Positions 33,605 to 41,245 are shown, counted from the stretch's first letter. The stretch: DNA of 64,000 bases from Solirubrum sp044628455 (GCF_044628455.1 NZ_JBIYZW010000001.1:1550001-1614000), one strand, 5' to 3'. Program-made: numbers and translations. Notes: generated by a model not told the origin, from the letters alone.

Positions 33605-33877
33605 GTAAAACACGCACTAACTGGATAAATACCTGACTAGCGAGGCAAAACGCCCTTCGGCTATTGCCAAACACTATTCGGCAACGAAAAAACACCCTTC
33701 GACCAGCGCCAAACACCTCTTGCCAGTCATAAAACACCTTTTGGCTGTCGCAAAACACCTTTCGCGGGCCACAAAACACCTTTCGGCAACCACGAAGCAC
33801 TCCCCGTCAGCCGCAAAACACTTTGCGCCTAACGCAAAACACCCCTTGGCGCCCGCAAACCTCCTTTCGCCGAGTCC
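33605..33877 (-). repeat. Second tandem array with exact 21-base period
   Basis: Units start (plus-strand reading AAAACACC or variants) at 33626, 33647, 33668, 33689, 33710, 33731, 33752, 33773, 33794, 33815, 33836 and 33857, every 21 bases with no indel; a less regular unit precedes at about 33605. On the minus strand the consensus is approximately GCGG-N2-GCCGAAAGGTGTTTT, sharing the GAAAGGT-TT core with the array at 19015. Translated on the minus strand it gives heptads of the form RKVFxxx. It fills most of the 445-base gap between the peptidase and DoxX genes. Confidence 0.88.
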
Positions 33878-33960
33878 AGCCCCTTCGGCGCTTCTGAACT
33901 GATCTTTCGCCGCAACCCTCCGCGCCCCGCTTGTCTGTCCACTGGTCTACCCATTCTCCC

Positions 33961-34374
33961 ATGCGGCTCCCCTACTACCCCGATGCGGCCATTCTGGTGC
34001 TGCGGCTTTTCCTGAGCAGCGTGCTGGTGTACGGCGTACTTGACAACATCGTGAGTGCGGAGCGCATGCTGGAGTTTGAGCAGTTTCTGACCCAGCACCG
34101 GTTTCCCCTGCCGCCGCTGGCCGCCCGGCTGTCGGTGTACGCCCAGTTTGCCTGCGGCCTGTTGCTGGGCCTGGGCCTGTTTACCCGCCCCGCGGCCCTG
34201 GTAGTGGCCGTCAACTTCCTGGTGGCCCTGGGCATGGTGCACTGGGGCCTGCCGTTTTCGCAGAACGTAGCGCCGCTAGCCATGCTGCTGGGCAGCGTCT
34301 CGGTGGCCCTCAGCGGACCCGGCCGGTACTCGCTGGCCGCGCGCCTGGCCGCCGCCCGCCCGCGGGTGGCCTAA
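33961..34374 (+). CDS. DoxX-family membrane protein
   Basis: 137 aa from ATG 33961 with four hydrophobic helices. The N terminus AAILVLRLFLSSVLVYGVLDNI, then EFEQFLTQHRFPLPPLAARL and ARLSVYAQFACGLLLGLGLFTRPAAL follow the DoxX/SURF4 pattern. These small inner-membrane proteins associate with redox or thiol-stress systems in other bacteria. No partner gene is adjacent. The predicted leader begins right after the 21-bp array. Confidence 0.8.
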   Translation: MRLPYYPDAAILVLRLFLSSVLVYGVLDNIVSAERMLEFEQFLTQHRFPLPPLAARLSVYAQFACGLLLGLGLFTRPAALVVAVNFLVALGMVHWGLPFSQNVAPLAMLLGSVSVALSGPGRYSLAARLAAARPRVA

Positions 34375-34451
34375 CGGGTCCGGTGCCGCTGCGCGAGTAG
34401 CTCGCTTCCCGCGGCCCAACGGCCGGCGCGACCCGGCGTCCGGTTCTGGGT

Positions 34452-34459
34452 TATCTTTG
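34452..34459 (+). promoter_or_regulatory. Perfect -7 element (TATCTTTG) upstream of the pseudouridine synthase gene
   Basis: An exact TAnnTTTG match. No clear -33 TTG is seen at the right distance. It lies three bases before the terminator-like hairpin at 34462. Confidence 0.5.
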
Positions 34460-34461
34460 CG

Positions 34462-34498
34462 GGCTGCCGACTCCTTTTCCGGGTCGGCAGCCTTTTTT
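34462..34498 (+). terminator. Canonical intrinsic terminator between doxX-like gene and rluF
   Basis: GGCTGCCGAC, 11-base loop, GTCGGCAGCC, TTTTTT. It may terminate the DoxX transcript, but it lies directly downstream of a -7 element and 77 bases before the next ATG, so it could also act as a leader attenuator. Confidence 0.88.
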
Positions 34499-34574
34499 AG
34501 ACCATTATCCGGCCCAAATCCCTTACCCTGGCTCCCGGCATCAGCGGTCTGCTACCGCCCTAACCCACTTTCCC

Positions 34575-35579
34575 ATGGCCACCCGTCTCAACAAATACAT
34601 CAGCGAAAGCGGCGTTTGCTCGCGCCGCGAAGCCGACCGCTTCATCGAGCAGGGCGTGGTGTTCATCAACGGCCGCCGCGCCAGCATCGGCGACCAAGTC
34701 GAGCCCCACGACAAAGTCGTCGTCAACGGCAACCACATCGAGCCCCGCGCCGCCGAAGACGCCATCTACATTGCCTTCAACAAGCCCCCGGGCATCACCA
34801 CCACCACCGAGCGGGGCGTCAAAGACAACATCATCCGCTACATCAAGCACTCGGAGCGCATCTTCCCCATCGGCCGCCTCGACAAGGACTCCCAGGGTCT
34901 GATTCTGCTCACGTCCAACGGCGACATCGTCAACAAGATCCTGCGCGCCGGCAACCAGCACGAGAAAGAATACATCGTGATGGTCGACAAGCCCATCACC
35001 GAGGCCTTTCTGGAAGGCATGCGCCAGGGCGTGCCCATGCTGGGTACCGTCACCCGCAAGTGCGAGGTGAAAAAGGAAACCGACTACATCTTCCGCATCA
35101 CCCTGGTGCAGGGCCTGAACCGCCAGATTCGCCGCATGTGCGAGTTTTTCGGCTACGAAGTGGTGCAGCTCGAGCGCATCCGCATCATGCACCTCACGCT
35201 GAAAGGCCTGGGCGTGGGCGACTGGCGCGAGCTGACGGAAAAAGAGCTGGAAGGCCTGTTCGCCGCCATCGAAAGCTCCAGCGGCACCGCCGGCCGGCGG
35301 CGCCCCGGCGCGCGCAGCCCCCAAAAGCTGGCCAGCCAGGAATGGTTGAGCGAGGCTCCCCGCAGTCAGCCCGCCGCCCGCCCCGGCGGCGGGGTCCCGG
35401 CCAAACCCAAGGTGGCCGGCCGCGCCGCCGAAGCTGGTGCCAAAGGCCGCCAGCGCACCGCGCCCGCCAAGCCCAAGGCCTCCGCTACTCCCCGCGCCAA
35501 GCCCGCCGCGGGCGGCAAGGCCGGTGCCCCGCCCAAAAGCAAGCCCCAGCCCAAAGGCCGCCGCGGCGCGGGACGCTAG
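34575..35579 (+). CDS. rluF: 23S rRNA pseudouridine synthase, RluF/RluB type, with long basic tail
   Basis: 334 aa. An N-terminal S4 RNA-binding domain (RLNKYISESGVCSRREADRF) is followed by the RsuA/RluB/E/F catalytic domain with FNKPPGITTTT, the active-site Asp in IGRLDKDSQGLILLTSNGD, and LVQGLNRQIRRMCEFFGYEV. RluF isomerises uridine in 23S rRNA (position 2604 in E. coli). The enzyme proper ends near residue 235. It is followed by about 95 disordered residues rich in Lys, Pro, Ala, Arg and Gly, which probably increase RNA affinity. The F assignment over B/E is by overall similarity. Confidence 0.87.
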   Translation: MATRLNKYISESGVCSRREADRFIEQGVVFINGRRASIGDQVEPHDKVVVNGNHIEPRAAEDAIYIAFNKPPGITTTTERGVKDNIIRYIKHSERIFPIGRLDKDSQGLILLTSNGDIVNKILRAGNQHEKEYIVMVDKPITEAFLEGMRQGVPMLGTVTRKCEVKKETDYIFRITLVQGLNRQIRRMCEFFGYEVVQLERIRIMHLTLKGLGVGDWRELTEKELEGLFAAIESSSGTAGRRRPGARSPQKLASQEWLSEAPRSQPAARPGGGVPAKPKVAGRAAEAGAKGRQRTAPAKPKASATPRAKPAAGGKAGAPPKSKPQPKGRRGAGR

Positions 35580-35711
35580 CTCTCGGCCGGCCTCACACGA
35601 TGATGTGAGCAGCGAAAAACGGGGCAACGGTCGGGAGCCAGAAGGAATCTAAGCGCCAGAACGGGGAATGTATCCCCGCCCAACGCTTTTCTTCCTTTCG
35701 CTCCCGCAGCC

Positions 35712-36422
35712 ATGCAAACCCAACTCCAGCAGCTTCAGCGCCAGCTTAATTACCTGAAAGCCTACGCTCTTACCAGCAGCCTGCTGCTGCTCTCGTTCAC
35801 CTTATTCAGTCTCAGCTCCGCCCAGAAAGGCGTTATCCGGGTCAAAGGCATCGTGATTGAAGACGCGCAGGGCCGCGACCGAATTCTGATTGGGGCCCCT
35901 ATTCCTGACTCACGTCAGCGCGTGCGCACCAACCCTGCCAAGGCGAAGCAGGCCTGGGCCGGGCGCCTGGGGGGCGAAAAGTACATGGCCAACTACGCCA
36001 CCTACAACCACAGCGCCAACGGCATCGTGTTTCTCAACGAGCAGGGTTTCGACAAGGTAGTAGTGGGCGAAACCATGCCCGACCCCAACACGGGCAAGCG
36101 CCTGGTGAAGTCGGCGGGCATGACCTTCAACGATGACCGGGGCTTTGAGCGCGGCGGCGTGGGCGTATCGACCACCGCCGAGGGCAAGACCCGCGCCGTG
36201 CTGGGGGTAGACGACCAGGACGGGGAGGCCGTGCACCTGTTTGCGCTGGAAGACGGGACCAAGGGCCTGCGCATCGGCCACGCCCAAGGTCAGCTGTTTT
36301 TCGGCAAAACCGCCCCCCACAGCATGATCTTCGAGTCGGACCGGGAGCTGGCCGGGGCGGTAGCCGTCGACCAAACCGGCACGGTGCTCTGGCAGCAAAA
36401 CACGCTGGTGGGCAAACCCTAA
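35712..36422 (+). CDS. Membrane-anchored protein of unknown function
   Basis: 236 aa. It starts with a short amphipathic stretch (MQTQLQQLQRQLNYLKAYAL) followed by one hydrophobic segment (TSSLLLLSFTLFSLSSA, about 21-37), so it is exported or tethered. The rest is a beta-rich domain with repeated short units: GIVIEDAQGRDRILIGAPI, GIVFLNEQGFDKVVVGE, GMTFNDDRGFERGGVGVS and FALEDGTKGLRIGH. Each ends in a D/E-x-G turn. I do not recognise a named family. Confidence 0.5.
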   Translation: MQTQLQQLQRQLNYLKAYALTSSLLLLSFTLFSLSSAQKGVIRVKGIVIEDAQGRDRILIGAPIPDSRQRVRTNPAKAKQAWAGRLGGEKYMANYATYNHSANGIVFLNEQGFDKVVVGETMPDPNTGKRLVKSAGMTFNDDRGFERGGVGVSTTAEGKTRAVLGVDDQDGEAVHLFALEDGTKGLRIGHAQGQLFFGKTAPHSMIFESDRELAGAVAVDQTGTVLWQQNTLVGKP

Positions 36423-36510
36423 ATACCGCCGGGCCGGCAGCTTTCCGCCCCGAGCGCTGCTGATTCGGAATATTAGCTTTCTTTCGGCCCCGCAAACCTT
36501 CTCCTGCTTT

Positions 36511-36942
36511 ATGGCCCAGAAACCTTCCAACGCCTTTATTGCCGCCTCCTGGGTGGCCCTGCTCGCCGGCATGACGGCCTTCGTGGTGGGTTTGTGGAAC
36601 GCGCAGATGGCGCTCAACGAAAAAGGCTACTACTTCACCGTGCTCATGTACGGGCTGTTTTCGGCCGTGTCGCTGCAGAAATCGGTGCGCGACCAGCTCG
36701 AGGGCATTGCCGTCACGCCCATTTACTACGGGCTGTGCTGGTTTTCCACCATCCTCACGCTGGTGCTGCTCACGGTGGGTTTGTGGAACGCCACGCTCGC
36801 GCCCAGCGAGAAGGGTTTCTACGCCATGTCCTTCCTGCTGAGCATGTTCGCCGCCATTGCCGTGCAGAAAAACACCCGCGACAGCCGCAGTCCCAACTCC
36901 CCGGCCGGTCCCGATCAGGCCCCCGCCAACTTTGATCGGTGA
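36511..36942 (+). CDS. YiaA/YiaB-type inner-membrane protein
   Basis: 143 aa with two copies of the YiaAB unit, each made of two helices. Copy 1 is FIAASWVALLAGMTAFVVGLWNA with LNEKGYYFTVLMYGLFSAVSLQKSVRD; copy 2 is YYGLCWFSTILTLVLLTVGLWNA with SEKGFYAMSFLLSMFAAIAVQKNTRD. The shared VGLWNA and EKGFY elements make the duplication obvious. The function of this family is unknown. Confidence 0.88.
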   Translation: MAQKPSNAFIAASWVALLAGMTAFVVGLWNAQMALNEKGYYFTVLMYGLFSAVSLQKSVRDQLEGIAVTPIYYGLCWFSTILTLVLLTVGLWNATLAPSEKGFYAMSFLLSMFAAIAVQKNTRDSRSPNSPAGPDQAPANFDR

Positions 36943-36986
36943 TGCCTGATCTTGGGCAGGTGCCCGCCTGAAACGCGCCAGCCTCT

Positions 36987-37035
36987 TACCTTCGGCCCGC
37001 CCAAGCAGCCCCGCGCTGCCCCGGCGGGCCGTTTT
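36987..37035 (+). promoter_or_regulatory. -7 element and immediate leader hairpin upstream of bioB
   Basis: TACCTTCG (36987-36994) resembles a -7 element. It overlaps the start of a hairpin: CGGCCCGCC (36993-37001) / GGCGGGCCG (37023-37031), then TTTT. The arrangement repeats that at 34452-34498. It could be the 5' hairpin of the bioB mRNA, an attenuator, or the terminator of the preceding gene. Confidence 0.4.
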
Positions 37036-37084
37036 CGTTGCCACGAACCAGCCCTTTCCCCGACCACAACCCCTCCCGCCGTTT

Positions 37085-38083
37085 ATGCTCCGTACCGACT
37101 GGACGCTTGCCGAAGTACACGCCCTCTACCACCAACCCGTGCTCCAGCTCGTGGCCCAGGCCGCCGAGGTGCACCGCCAGCACCAAACCACAGGCGAAGT
37201 GCAGGTGTGTACCCTGCTGAGCGTGAAAACCGGCGGCTGCCCCGAAGACTGCGCCTACTGCCCCCAGGCCGCCCGCTACCACACCGGCGTGCAGGCCCAC
37301 AAGCTGCTGCCCGACGCCGAGGTGCTGGCCGCTGCCCAACGCGCCAAAGACGCCGGCTCCACCCGCTTCTGCATGGGGGCCGCCTGGCGCGAAGTGCGCG
37401 ACAACCGCGACTTCGACCGCGTGCTGAACATGGTGACGCAGGTAAACGACCTGGGTCTGGAAGTGTGCGCCACCCTGGGCATGGTCAACGAGTACCAGGC
37501 CGAGCGCCTGAAAGAGGCCGGCCTCTACGCCTACAACCACAACCTCGACACCAGCGAGGAGCACTACTCGGAAATCATCACCACCCGCACCTACGACGAC
37601 CGCCTCGGCACCCTGGAAAACGTGCGCAAGGCCGGCCTCTCGGTGTGCTCGGGCGGCATCATCGGTCTGGGCGAAACCGACGAAGACCGGGTGAAGATGC
37701 TGCACACCCTGGCCACCCTGCCCCAGCACCCCGAGTCGGTGCCGGTGAATGCGCTGGTGCCGGTAGCGGGCACCCCCCTGGCCGAGCAGCCGCGGGTGAG
37801 CGTGTGGGAAATGCTGCGCATGGTTGCCACCGCCCGCATCCTGATGCCCGGCACGATGGTGCGCCTCTCGGCCGGCCGCCAGGAAATGCCCGTCACTGAG
37901 CAGGCCCTGTGCTTTCTGGCCGGCGCCAACTCCATCTTCTCGGGCGAAAAGCTGCTGACCACGCCCAACCCCGACTTCGACGCCGACCAGCAGATGTTTG
38001 CCCTGCTGGGCCTCACGCCCCGGCAGTCGTTTAAAAACCACGTGCCCGCAGGCGCCACCGTGCTGGCTGGCTGCGGGGCCTGA
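37085..38083 (+). CDS. bioB: Biotin synthase
   Basis: 332 aa radical-SAM enzyme that inserts sulfur into dethiobiotin, the last step of biotin synthesis. The SAM 4Fe-4S motif CxxxCxxC is seen as GGCPEDCAYCPQAARY (about residues 52-67). Further family residues include MGAAWREVRDNRDF, YNHNLDTSEEHY, CSGGIIGLGETDEDR and LVPVAGTPL. It heads the biotin cluster; the next gene starts 136 bases downstream. Confidence 0.97.
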   Translation: MLRTDWTLAEVHALYHQPVLQLVAQAAEVHRQHQTTGEVQVCTLLSVKTGGCPEDCAYCPQAARYHTGVQAHKLLPDAEVLAAAQRAKDAGSTRFCMGAAWREVRDNRDFDRVLNMVTQVNDLGLEVCATLGMVNEYQAERLKEAGLYAYNHNLDTSEEHYSEIITTRTYDDRLGTLENVRKAGLSVCSGGIIGLGETDEDRVKMLHTLATLPQHPESVPVNALVPVAGTPLAEQPRVSVWEMLRMVATARILMPGTMVRLSAGRQEMPVTEQALCFLAGANSIFSGEKLLTTPNPDFDADQQMFALLGLTPRQSFKNHVPAGATVLAGCGA

Positions 38084-38170
38084 GTGAATGAGGCACCGGG
38101 CGCTTTGCCAGGCCACCACGTATGGACCGGCAGCGTTGTCCCATCCCGGCCCCCAACTACCCGGCAACAG

Positions 38171-38202
38171 CTCACTCACCCATTCACTCATTCACTCACT
38201 CC
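38171..38202 (+). repeat. CATTCACT simple repeat between bioB and the small gene
   Basis: CTCACTCACCCATTCACTCA then TTCACTCACT. A reverse-complementary TGAGTGAATGAG overlaps the bioB stop codon region (about 38083-38094), so the spacer can fold into a large loop. It resembles the leader repeat of yebC. Confidence 0.5.
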
Positions 38203-38218
38203 GCCATTGCCCGCCTCC

Positions 38219-38482
38219 ATGGATATTTCCTTCGAGCTGAACCTGGACTTTGAATACGCCGAGGCTTTGCGCCAGCAGCACGGCTCCCTCGCCGCCCAGG
38301 AGCTGATAACCGACCTGGAAGACCAGATCGGTGCCGACGTCAACCGCGTGTACCAGCGCCACGGCGTGCTGCCTGCCGTGGGCGACCGGGTGGAGGTTGA
38401 CGAGCAGTGGGTGGTGGTCAGCGCCCGCACCTTCGGCCGCGACGGCAGCGTGTGGCTGGCGGTCAAGCGCTTCGAGGCCTGA
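38219..38482 (+). CDS. Small conserved hypothetical protein in the biotin cluster
   Basis: 87 aa from ATG 38219 (MDISFELNLDFEYAEALRQQ). It has an acidic, helical first half and a beta second half (VGDRVEVDEQWVVVSARTF, then VWLAVKRFEA). No cofactor motif is visible. The close placement, 19 bases before bioF, suggests co-transcription with it. Function unknown; a link to biotin is only positional. Confidence 0.5.
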   Translation: MDISFELNLDFEYAEALRQQHGSLAAQELITDLEDQIGADVNRVYQRHGVLPAVGDRVEVDEQWVVVSARTFGRDGSVWLAVKRFEA

Positions 38483-38501
38483 GCCGCCCCGCCTGCCGCC
38501 G

Positions 38502-39668
38502 ATGAGCTCTGCCTCGCCCCTGTTCGGGCGCCTGGCCCGGCACCTGCGGCAGCGCGAGGTGGCCGGCACCCGCCGCCGCCTCGCGCTGCCGCCCGCCGGG
38601 CAAATCGACTTCGCCTCCAACGACTACTTGGGTTTGGCCCGCGCGCCCGCCCTGCGGGCCGCCCTGCAGCGGGCCGTTGCCGACGCGCCCCGGCTGGGCA
38701 GCACCGGCGCCCGCCTGCTCACCGGCAACTCGGCCCCGGCCCAGGATTTGGAGGCCGACATAGCCGCCTTCCACGGCAGCGAAGCCGCCCTGCTATTCAA
38801 CTCGGGCTACGCCGCCAACCTGGGCTTGTTTTCGGCCCTGCCCCGGCGCGCCGATGTGATTTTCTACGACGAAGCCTCCCACGCCTCGGTCAAGGACGGC
38901 ATCCGCGCCAGCTTCGCCACCGCCTACAGCTTCCGCCACAACGACGTGGCCGACCTGCGCCGGCGCCTCGACCAGCTTACCCTGGCAGCCGACGCGGCCG
39001 TGTTCGTGGCCGTGGAGGCGCTGTATTCCATGGGCGGCGACGCGGCCCCGCTGCGCGAGCTGGCGGTGGCCTGCACCGCCGCTGGCGCCCACCTGCTGGT
39101 CGATGAGGCGCACAGCGTGGGCTTGTACGGGCCGCGGGGCGAGGGACTGGTCACGGCCTTGAGCCTCGACGGGCAGGTGCTGGCGCGGGTGGTCACCTTC
39201 GGCAAGGCCCTGGGCGGGCAGGGCGCGGCGGTGCTCGGTCCGGCGCTGCTGCGCGACTACCTGCTGAACTTCAGCCGCCCCTTCATTTACACCACCGCCC
39301 CGCCCGACTACGCCCTGGCCCCGCTGCGGGCGGCCTACGCGCTGCTGCCCACGCTGGGGGCCGAGCGCGCCCGGCTGCTCGCGCTGTCGGCCTACGCTCA
39401 CGCCCAGCTCAGCGGCCTGGGCGCGGGGCACTTGCCGCCCGACTGCCGCGTAATCCTGCCCCTGCGCCTGCCCCATTATTCGGCCTCGCGGGTGCGCGAG
39501 CTGGCCGCCGCCGTGCAGGCCGCCGGCTTCGACGTGCGCGCCATCGTGCCGCCCACGGTGCCGCCGGGCCAGCAGTGCTTGCGCGTCATTGTGCACAGCT
39601 TCAACACCGAATCCGAAATCGACGGGCTCACGGCGGTGCTGCGGCGGGAGCTGGCCCGCGGGGCCTAA
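38502..39668 (+). CDS. bioF: 8-amino-7-oxononanoate synthase
   Basis: 388 aa PLP enzyme from ATG 38502. It condenses pimeloyl-ACP (or -CoA) with alanine to give 8-amino-7-oxononanoate. Family signatures are DFASNDYLGLAR, GSTGARLLTGN, LFNSGYAANLGLFSAL, YDEASHASVKDG, VDEAHSVGLYG, and the PLP lysine in VTFGKALGGQGAAVLG. The size and motifs fit BioF better than the related KBL or ALA synthase, and the context agrees. Confidence 0.95.
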   Translation: MSSASPLFGRLARHLRQREVAGTRRRLALPPAGQIDFASNDYLGLARAPALRAALQRAVADAPRLGSTGARLLTGNSAPAQDLEADIAAFHGSEAALLFNSGYAANLGLFSALPRRADVIFYDEASHASVKDGIRASFATAYSFRHNDVADLRRRLDQLTLAADAAVFVAVEALYSMGGDAAPLRELAVACTAAGAHLLVDEAHSVGLYGPRGEGLVTALSLDGQVLARVVTFGKALGGQGAAVLGPALLRDYLLNFSRPFIYTTAPPDYALAPLRAAYALLPTLGAERARLLALSAYAHAQLSGLGAGHLPPDCRVILPLRLPHYSASRVRELAAAVQAAGFDVRAIVPPTVPPGQQCLRVIVHSFNTESEIDGLTAVLRRELARGA

Positions 39669-39746
39669 GCCCGGCGCCCGCATTTCCGCCCGAAAGCGCC
39701 CGTATTTGCGCCCAGCTGCGCCCCTTCCAACCCTTTCCCGCCACCC

Positions 39747-40319
39747 ATGCCTTCCGCCGACGCCTTACTGCTGCACATCGAGCAATACATCCGGGTGTCG
39801 GAAACCTTGCGGGCGGCCTTGCTGGCGCGCGTACAGGCCGCCAGCTACGCCAAGGGCGAGCTGCTGCACGACGCCCGCCACGTGTGCACCCGCAGCGACT
39901 TCATTCAGCAGGGACTGGTGCGCCTCTACTATGAGCACGACGGGGAAAAGATAACCGAGTACTTCAGCGCCGAGGGTGAATGGGTGAACTCGCCCAACAG
40001 CCTCATAAAGCAAACGCCCGACATCTACTACCTGGAAGCCCTGGAGCCGACGCAGACCCTGAGCTTGCCCGTGCGGGACCTGGGCTACCTGTTCGACAAC
40101 TTCCCGGAAATGGAGCGCTACGCCCGGTTGTCGATGGGTTCCGTGTTCGGGCACCTGATGGACCGCATTACTTCCCTGCGCTTTACCTCGGCCCGGGAGA
40201 AATACGCGCACTTCTGCCGCACTCACCACGATATTCTGCATCGGCTGCCGCTGGGCATGGTGGCCTCCTACCTGGGCATTACCCAGGAAACCCTGAGCCG
40301 CATTCGGGCCGACCGGTGA
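39747..40319 (+). CDS. Crp/Fnr-family transcriptional regulator
   Basis: 190 aa. An N-terminal cyclic-nucleotide-binding-like beta barrel (GELLHDARHVCTRSDFIQQGLVRLYY, EGEWVNSPNSL) is followed by a long helix and a C-terminal helix-turn-helix, LGMVASYLGITQETLSRIRA. The recognition helix carries E-T-L-S-R, the FNR-type ExxSR that in E. coli FNR reads TTGAT half-sites. The FNR iron-sulfur cysteines and the cAMP residues of CRP are missing, so the signal is unknown. A TTGA-N6-TCAA site starts four bases after its stop codon. Confidence 0.88.
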   Translation: MPSADALLLHIEQYIRVSETLRAALLARVQAASYAKGELLHDARHVCTRSDFIQQGLVRLYYEHDGEKITEYFSAEGEWVNSPNSLIKQTPDIYYLEALEPTQTLSLPVRDLGYLFDNFPEMERYARLSMGSVFGHLMDRITSLRFTSAREKYAHFCRTHHDILHRLPLGMVASYLGITQETLSRIRADR

Positions 40320-40322
40320 TTA

Positions 40323-40338
40323 TTTGACCTACATCAAA
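40323..40338 (+). promoter_or_regulatory. FNR-type operator TTTGA-N6-TCAAA
   Basis: TTTGACCTACATCAAA, a near-consensus TTGAT-N4-ATCAA site (one mismatch). Its centre is about 42 bases before the start predicted from the -7 element at 40361. This matches the class II activator position of CRP/FNR proteins. Confidence 0.55.
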
Positions 40339-40360
40339 GAGGTGGGGGCCGGGCCCGGAT

Positions 40361-40368
40361 AACCTTTG
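40361..40368 (+). promoter_or_regulatory. -7 element (AACCTTTG) of the BAAT hydrolase gene
   Basis: Matches TAnnTTTG except the first base. No -33 TTG lies at normal distance, as expected of an activator-dependent promoter. It predicts a leader of about 20 bases. Confidence 0.45.
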
Positions 40369-40393
40369 TGGACACCCGCAACCAACCCCTGTT

Positions 40394-41245
40394 ATGCGCC
40401 AGTTCCTGCTTTCTTTCGCCTTTTTCCTGGGCCTGCTGCTCGCTGCCCTCCCGGCCGCTTCGGCCCCGCTCGACCTGCAAACTCCCGGTGTGCAAAGCCT
40501 GCTGTACGTGGGCTCCGGCCGCCAGCAGCCGCTGCTGGTGGGCCTGGGCGGCTCGGAAGGCGGCAACGCCTGGGCCAGCTCCCACTGGCAGCCCACCCGC
40601 GACCAGCTGGTAGCCGACGGCTACGCCTTCCTAGCCCTGGGGTATTTCAAGGCCGCAGGCACGCCGCCGCTGCTCGACCGGATTTCTCTCGACACGGTGT
40701 ACGCCGCCATCCAGGCCGCGGCCCGGCACCCGCGGGTGAACGGCCGCAAAATCGCGCTGATTGGCGGCTCGCGCGGCGCCGACCTGGCCTTGCTGCTGGC
40801 CAGCCGCTACCCCGACATTCGCTGCGTGGTGAGCATCGTGGGCAGCCACGTAGCGTTTCCGGGTCACACGGCCCATTTCACCACCTCGGCCTGGTCGTAT
40901 CAGGGGCGGCAGCTGCCCTTTGTGCCCGTAAACGAGGCGGCCGTGCCGTTCCTGCTACAGGGCAACCTGCGGGCGACGTTCGCGGCCATGCTCACCGACT
41001 CGGCCGCGGTGCGGCCGGCGCTGATTCCGGTCGAAAACATCCGGGGCGCGGTGCTGCTGGTGTCGGCCACCCAGGACGAGGTCTGCCCCTCCACGCCCAT
41101 GGCCGAGCACATGCTGGCCCGGCTGCAGCGCCGCGGCGTACGCTACCCGCAGCAGCACCTAGCCATCGAAGGCGGCCACGCCGAGCCGCTTAAGCACTTT
41201 CCCACCATCATTCGCTTTCTGCACACGAACTTTCCGGCCCGATAA
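40394..41245 (+). CDS. BAAT/acyl-CoA thioester hydrolase-type alpha/beta hydrolase, exported
   Basis: 283 aa with a signal peptide (MRQFLLSFAFFLGLLLAALP to ASA). The fold has LLVGLGGSEGGNAWAS, LALGYFKAAGTPPLLDRISL, nucleophile GGSRGADLALLLA, Asp in VSATQDEVCPS and His in EGGHAEPLKHFP, which matches the BAAT C-terminal domain. Related enzymes hydrolyse thioesters or transfer acyl groups; the signal peptide argues against cytoplasmic acyl-CoA as substrate. It lies inside the biotin cluster, 38 bases before bioD, downstream of an FNR-type site. Confidence 0.8.
   Translation: MRQFLLSFAFFLGLLLAALPAASAPLDLQTPGVQSLLYVGSGRQQPLLVGLGGSEGGNAWASSHWQPTRDQLVADGYAFLALGYFKAAGTPPLLDRISLDTVYAAIQAAARHPRVNGRKIALIGGSRGADLALLLASRYPDIRCVVSIVGSHVAFPGHTAHFTTSAWSYQGRQLPFVPVNEAAVPFLLQGNLRATFAAMLTDSAAVRPALIPVENIRGAVLLVSATQDEVCPSTPMAEHMLARLQRRGVRYPQQHLAIEGGHAEPLKHFPTIIRFLHTNFPAR

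Noticed and set aside
18175..33609. Shared CCAATAGGAGTAA near the first array's gene and at the edge of the second array
   Set aside because: A 13-base match between two places is expected by chance in a window of this size, and the positions relative to the arrays differ.
33720..33902. 60-codon plus-strand frame (AKHLSxA repeats) in array 2 as a small protein
   Set aside because: It is a repeat-driven frame with no conserved start and no domain; array is better described as DNA.
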